Notes under the pieces: generated by a model
The model's input: only the letters and a program-made list of their open reading frames with translations
What the model was told of the DNA's origin: nothing
The model's database searches: none
Translations under genes and position numbers: made by a program
From: a virus
Strand: one strand, 5' to 3'
Virus record (IMG/VR): IMGVR_UViG_3300017989_004145
Span: 1 to 21,364 of that record
Length of the DNA: 21,364 nucleotides
In this document: piece after piece, positions 17,280 to 21,364 of the stretch
How positions within the stretch are numbered: position 1 is the stretch's first letter
Layout: every line of letters begins with the position of its first letter

Positions 17280-17597
17280 TTATAGTGTTGTTAACTCATC
17301 TTCTTCCAGAACAGCTTTTTTTATCATTGACCAATCTGCTTTCGAACCTTGTCTAATCCATAAGTCATATAATTCCCTGTAGTAGGGAAGCCTTTCCTCT
17401 GGAGATAGTTCTCTCCAGCAATCTTCGCAAAGGGGAAAACAGCCCCTATGGGGTGAACCATCCTCTTTTTCAAAGATAGTAGTGTGGTCTTCACAAATAC
17501 TCCAAGGCCTCCCACACCTACCACAGGTACTGTATCTTGGATAAAATATTCTTGCTATTAATCCCTTCAATCGCCTAAACAGTAATCTCAGGTTCAT
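17280..17597 (-). CDS. Zinc-ribbon protein (105 aa)
   Basis: A basic N-terminal helix (RLLFRRLKGLIARIF) is followed by CGRCGRPW, C49 and a PLCEDCWRELS block, a four-cysteine zinc-binding arrangement. The rest is helical (ERLPYYRELYDLWIRQGS). The protein looks like phage-encoded zinc-ribbon proteins with a conserved WxxC block; the function is unknown. Its start overlaps the upstream gene's stop by 4 bases. Confidence 0.75.
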   Translation of the reverse strand: MNLRLLFRRLKGLIARIFYPRYSTCGRCGRPWSICEDHTTIFEKEDGSPHRGCFPLCEDCWRELSPEERLPYYRELYDLWIRQGSKADWSMIKKAVLEEDELTTL

Positions 17598-18112
17598 AAT
17601 TTAAATAATTTGTAGTTAATATCTTTGTGATAAATAACAGGAGAACCTTTTTCGTCTCTAATTTTCCAACCCCCTTCTTCCAATTCTTTTCTCAATTTGT
17701 CTGCTTCCTTAAATTTCTTTTTCTTTCTTAATTCTTCTCTTTCCCTTGCTATTTCCTTGGCTTTTTCAAGAGAATATTCCATATTTTGGGGAAGGGGACG
17801 TATTGAGGGCAATCTTTCATATATCCTTATTTTCCCCTTGTCTCCACGGGTTGTAAGCCTAGCATACCTGATTAACCTTTCTTTTTTGAACGCCTTAAAG
17901 AAAGAAAACTTGAGAGGTTTCTTGTCAATAAGTTTTTTATTGACATACAGACTTAATTCTAAATCCCAGCTAATCTCTAGGGTATCTCCGTTAGAAGTAC
18001 GGATTCCACTCAATTTGATAATTTCGTCCAGATAAGCAAACTCCTCTATACTACACCCCTGACTAACCTCAACATTGTTTGAGTTTTTATCTTTAGTATA
18101 TCTAATTTTCAT
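17594..18112 (-). CDS. Protein with CysRS-like C-terminal tail (172 aa)
   Basis: Residues about 113-160 contain KAKEIAREREELRKKKKFKEADKLRKELEEGGWKIRD in pattern: the ReeLRkkKkFkeADkLRkeLeegGw order matches the C-terminal helical tail of cysteinyl-tRNA synthetase, which contacts the tRNA. The N-terminal 110 residues (strand-rich, LDEIIKLSGIRTSNGDTLEISWDLE) are unrecognised and are not a synthetase core. A tRNA- or RNA-binding role is possible in view of the tRNA array, but this helical motif also occurs elsewhere. It is coupled to both neighbours by 4- and 3-base overlaps. Confidence 0.65.
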   Translation of the reverse strand: MKIRYTKDKNSNNVEVSQGCSIEEFAYLDEIIKLSGIRTSNGDTLEISWDLELSLYVNKKLIDKKPLKFSFFKAFKKERLIRYARLTTRGDKGKIRIYERLPSIRPLPQNMEYSLEKAKEIAREREELRKKKKFKEADKLRKELEEGGWKIRDEKGSPVIYHKDINYKLFKL

Positions 18113-18249
18113 TTTTCTTTCTTTTTATTGCTGTGCTCTCTAGCCCGATAAGCATCCCAAGCTCTTTCACAGGAAGCTTTTGAATGAAACCTACAGCTTC
18201 CATCTTTTCCCATTTTCCATTTTCCGTTGGGACATTTGTAACAAGGCAT
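18109..18249 (-). CDS. Small zinc-binding phage protein (46 aa)
   Basis: MPCYKCPNGKWKMGKDG, then SCRFHSKASCERAW: two cysteine pairs (C3, C6; C19, C26) with a histidine between form a compact zinc-binding site. A lysine-rich tail follows. The pattern CYKCPNGKWKxGxxGxCxFxxxxxCExA looks like a conserved phage mini-protein. It overlaps the next start by ATGA. The ORF is short but has the right composition and coupling. Confidence 0.75.
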   Translation of the reverse strand: MPCYKCPNGKWKMGKDGSCRFHSKASCERAWDAYRAREHSNKKKEK

Positions 18250-18250
18250 A

Positions 18251-18412
18251 TTATTCTTTTTCTACATTAACTATTTGCATTGAAGCTACTTCATCTCCGT
18301 CATCCAGAGTAATGCCTCTTATTCCTTTAGCTTCTCTGCCCATAGGTCTTATGTTTTCTAAATAAAACCTTTTAATCTTACCTTTTTTGGTAACTATTAC
18401 TACATACTGCAT
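18251..18412 (-). CDS. Single GyrA-type beta-propeller blade (53 aa)
   Basis: VVIVTKKGKIKRFYLENI, then RPMGREAKGIRGITLDDGDEV: this is the pattern of one blade of the DNA gyrase A C-terminal pinwheel (TkkGxiKR..., GR.akGirgi.L.dgDev). In GyrA, six blades wrap DNA; here one blade is alone. The ATG at 18412 fits the blade start. An upstream TTG (18463) in frame, overlapping the previous stop, would add 17 residues of no clear function. Alone it may join host gyrase or oligomerise. Confidence 0.72.
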   Translation of the reverse strand: MQYVVIVTKKGKIKRFYLENIRPMGREAKGIRGITLDDGDEVASMQIVNVEKE

Positions 18413-18459
18413 AATTTTATTGTTATTTAGATTTATAATTTGACTTTTTGAAACCGGGT

Positions 18460-18879
18460 TCAATTTCCATTAAGAATCTTTCTTTTGCCAGCGTTATAAC
18501 CTCTGGCATAAATTCTAGCAACTTCATCCCTGCAATTATCACAATATCTTGCTTTGGGGTTTTTAGCTCTAAACATAGTTCCACAAAAAACACATTCTAC
18601 CATTCCATTTTCTTCCTTTTTCTCTTTCTCTTTCTTTTTCTTTCTTTGTTTTTTATGGTATTTTCTATCTCGTTGTTTTTTTGCTTCGTCTGCACAATCT
18701 TGGGAGCAATAAACCCACCTTGAAGAATTTCTAGGAATTGGATTTCCACAGTATTCACACAGCCTCTCCTTATTTTGATGAATACTATTTTCCTTTTCTT
18801 TAGGTTCCCCATCTTTCTTGTTAGCCCAAATTATCAAAGCTAATAACGCAAGAAATCCTAATTGAGTTAAAATTTCCAT
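18460..18879 (-). CDS. Membrane-anchored double zinc-ribbon protein (139 aa)
   Basis: An N-terminal hydrophobic helix (residues about 3-19, LTQLGFLALLALIIWA) is followed by one zinc ribbon (CEYCGNPIP...YCSQDC), a long lysine-rich linker (KKQRKKKKEKEKKEE) and a second ribbon (CVFCGTMF...YCDNC). The layout suggests a membrane-tethered protein that could bind nucleic acid or protein. Function unknown. Confidence 0.72.
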   Translation of the reverse strand: MEILTQLGFLALLALIIWANKKDGEPKEKENSIHQNKERLCEYCGNPIPRNSSRWVYCSQDCADEAKKQRDRKYHKKQRKKKKEKEKKEENGMVECVFCGTMFRAKNPKARYCDNCRDEVARIYARGYNAGKRKILNGN

Positions 18880-18914
18880 ATTTCTTGATTGGTTAAATTT
18901 TTATTCTCCGACCT

Positions 18915-19157
18915 TTAATTTTTATTTGAATAATTGAATGACCCGAATAAAGACTTGCAGACAAATAATAATAACATGGTTATCCAGAAATCAAGTTTCC
19001 TAATAGGTAAGCCAAAATATTCTATAATATGATTAAGAGCAAATTGAACAACCAAAACATATCCAAAGAATATTACTGACACCAATAACACACTCAATAC
19101 AACTAGAATAATCTCTACTATATCTTCCTTTAGGTTTTTATTTTTTTCTTGCATCAT
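18915..19157 (-). CDS. Membrane protein with two helices (80 aa)
   Basis: Two hydrophobic segments are visible: residues about 13-38 (VEIILVVLSVLLVSVIFFGYVLVV) and about 58-72 (WITMLLLFVCKSLFG). The N-terminus is charged. Function unknown. The start (MM) overlaps the upstream gene by 20 bases; the second ATG three bases in is an equal alternative. Confidence 0.68.
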   Translation of the reverse strand: MMQEKNKNLKEDIVEIILVVLSVLLVSVIFFGYVLVVQFALNHIIEYFGLPIRKLDFWITMLLLFVCKSLFGSFNYSNKN

Positions 19158-19527
19158 AAATATCTGTTTCTCCAGAAAGCCACCGATAGTGGTCTTGCTG
19201 AGGATGAATATTTAGGTGGGGACACACCTTGTAGACATGAACAGTTTTATCAATATATTTATATTCAACAGGGAATTTTTCTCTTAAAAATTCGGGAAAC
19301 CATCTTTCTTTAAACGCTTGCCACCAATCTGAGGGATAGCTAAAGTGCTCTACTACTTCTGTTTTTTCTTTTCTTCCCCAGAGGAAAAACCTCAATTCAG
19401 TAAGAAAGCCATCAAATGGTTTATTTTTTCTAATTTCAAAACTCATATTTTTCAAAAATTCTTTACTCACATGCTTACTAACTCCCATCCTTATTTTCTT
19501 TAAAATATATTCTCTTTTAGGCTCCAT
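19138..19527 (-). CDS. Hypothetical protein (129 aa)
   Basis: Not recognised. It has a tryptophan- and aromatic-rich centre (SYPSDWWQAFKERWFPEFLREKFPVEYKYID) and a CPHLNIHPQQDHYRWLS segment with histidines and a cysteine near the end, perhaps metal binding. It overlaps both neighbours (11 bases upstream, 20 bases downstream), so it is part of the coupled minus-strand run. Confidence 0.7.
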   Translation of the reverse strand: MEPKREYILKKIRMGVSKHVSKEFLKNMSFEIRKNKPFDGFLTELRFFLWGRKEKTEVVEHFSYPSDWWQAFKERWFPEFLREKFPVEYKYIDKTVHVYKVCPHLNIHPQQDHYRWLSGETDIYDARKK

Positions 19528-19798
19528 TTTCTATAGATATTTTTTTAGTTTCTCCAAATATATTTTTTTGACCAATATGTTCATATATCTTTTCCATTGC
19601 AATAGCAATATTTTTATCTCTCTCTTCGTTCTCTTCATGAAACCTTTCTATAATTTCACTTGCTTCATTTCTTGTTAAATCTTTTGATGTGTCTACTCCG
19701 TAAAATAATTTTAAATATAGCTTCCTATAGTTCTGGAAGGTTTCAGAAAGGATAATATTCATATAAACAAGTTGTTTTTCTGTAATTGGTTCTGTCAT
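19517..19798 (-). CDS. Hypothetical protein with EASEIIERF motif (93 aa)
   Basis: The order ITEKQLVYMN, LYLKLFYGVDTSKDLTRNEASEIIERF is a pattern common to the ends of several phage recombination and DNA-binding proteins (compare tskeLtkkEAseiIdxL), but here it stands alone. Function not established. It overlaps the 19138 gene by 11 bases. Confidence 0.65.
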   Translation of the reverse strand: MTEPITEKQLVYMNIILSETFQNYRKLYLKLFYGVDTSKDLTRNEASEIIERFHEENEERDKNIAIAMEKIYEHIGQKNIFGETKKISIENGA

Positions 19799-19849
19799 TT
19801 TATTTATAATTTTTCTTCAATAACATTAATTAGTGCTTCACAATAAATT

Positions 19850-20023
19850 TCATATAGTTTCTCCAATCATTCGACTTAATGATAAAAATATAATAATTAC
19901 AGGGATGAGGAGAGTATAGGGGAAAAGGATTACCAAAAAGACATATCCCAATAGTATCAAGCAACTTACGATTAAAAAAATAGCTCCTTTCAATGTTTTA
20001 TTAAACTCTTCTTTTAAAATCAT
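19850..20023 (-). CDS. Small two-helix membrane protein (57 aa)
   Basis: MILKEEFNKTLKG is followed by two hydrophobic stretches (AIFLIVSCLILLGYVFLVIL and PYTLLIPVIIIFLSLS), ending RMIGETI. It starts one base after the RtcB stop codon. A short phage membrane protein of unknown role. The remaining bases 19799-19849 show no gene. Confidence 0.62.
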   Translation of the reverse strand: MILKEEFNKTLKGAIFLIVSCLILLGYVFLVILFPYTLLIPVIIIFLSLSRMIGETI

Positions 20024-20024
20024 A

Positions 20025-21364
20025 TTATCCTTTGATTACTGCTAATGGTTTTAATTCTACAAGGGTTTCAACTAAATCTTCTTGATTTTTCATAACAACA
20101 CTAATGTCCTTATAAGCGGAGCTGGCTTCGTCTAGGTCTTCTTTATATCTAATAGCGTGAATAACCCCCCTTTTGTCGAGTTTTTCTTTTTCTTTTTCTA
20201 TATTAAGAGTTTTCCTTGCTTCTGTTCTACTCATAACCCTTCCTGCTCCATGAGAACATGATTTAAAACTATCAGGATTTCCTTTTCCTTTTACGATATA
20301 TGAATTACTTCCTTGACTTCCCGGAATAATCCCAATCGTATCTTTATATGCTTTTGTTGCTCCTTTCCTGTGAACCCAGACATTTCTCCCAAAATGGTTT
20401 TCGAGTGAGGCGTAATTATGGGCTATATTTATCATCTCTGATATTTCAATATCTTTGGGTAAATTAACCTCTAAAGAAAAAGCTTCAATAACTCTTTCCA
20501 TCATTAATTTCCTGTTAGCTAAAGCAAATTCAACACAATACTGCATTTCTTTAATATATGCTTGACCTAAACAAGAATCTATTGGGAGAAAAGCCAAATC
20601 CCAAAAAAGTGGAACCCTTGAGTACCATTTCTTGTTTACCTTTTTAGCTTCATTATTATAATACTTTGCAACCTGATATCCTAAATTTCTACTGCCAGAA
20701 TGAATCATCAACCAGATAAATCCGTTTGAACCCTTTTGAATTTCAATGAAATGATTACCCCCACCCAGGGTTCCGATTTGAGTTCTTGCTCTTTCAAATT
20801 CCTTGAAAACAACTAAATCTTCAGATATCTTCGCTTTTCTTAAGTCTGGCATTAACTCAAACTCACAAACCTTTTTGTGGTGCTTAAATCCAACTGGTAT
20901 ACTTAATCTGATTCTTCCCATTATTCTTTTAAGGGTATTAGTATTAATTTCTTTTATGGGAGTTTTGATAGCACACATGCCACAATTATGAACAAATACA
21001 CCAGCAGATAAAGCGAAATTATGATACTTTTCTACAGTTAAACAATAAACATCTTCTTTTTTATTTATTTTTCTAACAGAAATTACTTTATGATTATTTC
21101 TATTTTTATTCCAAGAAGCACCAAACCCATATTTTTTACCTATTTCTGATGATTTCTTTCTGCCTTTTTCTGATTTATTATATTTCATTAAATACTCTTT
21201 TCCTCTTTGTCCAGCTAATTTGTCTTGTTCTTTTTTCTTTTTACTTTTGTTATATTCGGTTATGTTTTTTATAGCTACTGTTTTCTTCTTATCTTTAAAT
21301 TTATCATCATAAAATCCATTTTCTTTTAAAGTTTTCATTCTCTTTTCCTTAAAATCATCTGAAT
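20025..21364 (-). CDS. rtcB: RtcB RNA ligase with intein, 5' part cut off by the window
   Basis: The frame stays open through the right edge. After residues of an intein comes FALSAGVFVHN directly before CGMCAIK (Cys codon 20982-20984). From there 319 residues match RtcB: GGGNHFIEIQ, HSGSRNLG, PGSQGSNSYIV and SHGAGR (the histidine that takes GMP). RtcB joins 2',3'-cyclic phosphate and 5'-OH RNA ends and can repair tRNAs cut by anticodon nucleases. An internal ATG at 21338 is not the true start. Next to a full tRNA set, tRNA repair is a likely role. Key residues in the visible part are intact. Confidence 0.9.
   Translation of the reverse strand, partial: SDDFKEKRMKTLKENGFYDDKFKDKKKTVAIKNITEYNKSKKKKEQDKLAGQRGKEYLMKYNKSEKGRKKSSEIGKKYGFGASWNKNRNNHKVISVRKINKKEDVYCLTVEKYHNFALSAGVFVHNCGMCAIKTPIKEINTNTLKRIMGRIRLSIPVGFKHHKKVCEFELMPDLRKAKISEDLVVFKEFERARTQIGTLGGGNHFIEIQKGSNGFIWLMIHSGSRNLGYQVAKYYNNEAKKVNKKWYSRVPLFWDLAFLPIDSCLGQAYIKEMQYCVEFALANRKLMMERVIEAFSLEVNLPKDIEISEMINIAHNYASLENHFGRNVWVHRKGATKAYKDTIGIIPGSQGSNSYIVKGKGNPDSFKSCSHGAGRVMSRTEARKTLNIEKEKEKLDKRGVIHAIRYKEDLDEASSAYKDISVVMKNQEDLVETLVELKPLAVIKG
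20985..21364 (-). mobile_element. C-terminal part of an intein inside RtcB
   Basis: Codons up to 20985 end in VHN, and the next residue is cysteine, the standard intein C-terminal junction (HN|C). Block F-type text NHKVISVRKI and YCLTVEKYHNFAL precede it. Upstream, lysine-rich segments (KGRKKSSEIGKKYGFGASWNKNR) may be part of a homing endonuclease, but no certain nuclease motif is visible. Insertion immediately before the catalytic cysteine of RtcB matches the site used by inteins in archaeal RtcB proteins. The N-terminal half lies beyond the window. Confidence 0.85.

Noticed and set aside
1-21364. CRISPR array or insertion sequence
   Set aside because: No regularly spaced direct repeats and no transposase are visible; the only mobile element supported is the intein.

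Overview
The window looks like part of a large, AT-rich bacteriophage genome. It could be an integrated phage, but I see no integrase or attachment site. Phage signs are a primase-helicase with CHC2 zinc finger and Toprim domain, a YopX-family protein, a lysis-type cassette (papain-like peptidase with a peptidoglycan-binding domain, then a holin-like protein), many small zinc-ribbon and membrane proteins, and a dense tRNA array. The standard bacterial code fits: TAA, TAG and TGA all end genes, and no tRNA has a stop-reading anticodon. Several plus-strand genes have strong AGGTGA-type ribosome binding sites, while most minus-strand genes have only A-rich leaders. The host cannot be named from the sequence.

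Layout. (1) 1-4531, plus strand: a promoter and structured leader, a metallophosphoesterase, a small membrane protein, a nucleotidyltransferase/APS-kinase-like pair, about 400 bases of structured non-coding sequence, then small genes ending in a stand-alone NrdD-type glycyl-radical tail. (2) 4553-9898, plus strand: 28 tRNA genes behind a clear sigma70-type promoter, interrupted by a gene for translation initiation factor IF-1, a radical-SAM-like protein, a possible DUF218 protein and three unknown genes. (3) 9906-12121, plus strand: endopeptidase, holin-like protein and a secreted lysozyme-like protein, ending at a terminator (12147-12174) that also serves the convergent block. (4) 12200-21364, minus strand: many overlapping small genes, the primase-helicase, a MNT-type nucleotidyltransferase, a duplicated small gene family, a single GyrA-type propeller blade, a protein with a CysRS-like tail, and RtcB RNA ligase carrying an intein that runs off the right edge.

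The most interesting part is the tRNA array. By hand folding, its 28 tRNAs carry anticodons for all 20 amino acids and touch every sense codon box, so with U34 superwobble the phage could in principle decode all 61 sense codons. Five tRNAs (His, Ile-TAT, Val, Met, Ile-GAT) share a paired change: G18 is A18 and U55 is G55. The other 23 keep G18 and U55. Two leucine tRNAs have lost the long variable arm. In 26 of 28 the discriminator is followed by CA, not CCA. Four protein genes start 6-7 bases after a tRNA 3' end with no Shine-Dalgarno sequence, and two run their stop codons into the next tRNA, much like mitochondrial tRNA punctuation.

How the parts may work together (inference): a phage-supplied tRNA set, IF-1 and the RNA ligase RtcB would together support phage translation and repair tRNAs cut by host anticodon nucleases. 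tRNA processing may itself create the 5' ends of the mRNAs embedded in the array.
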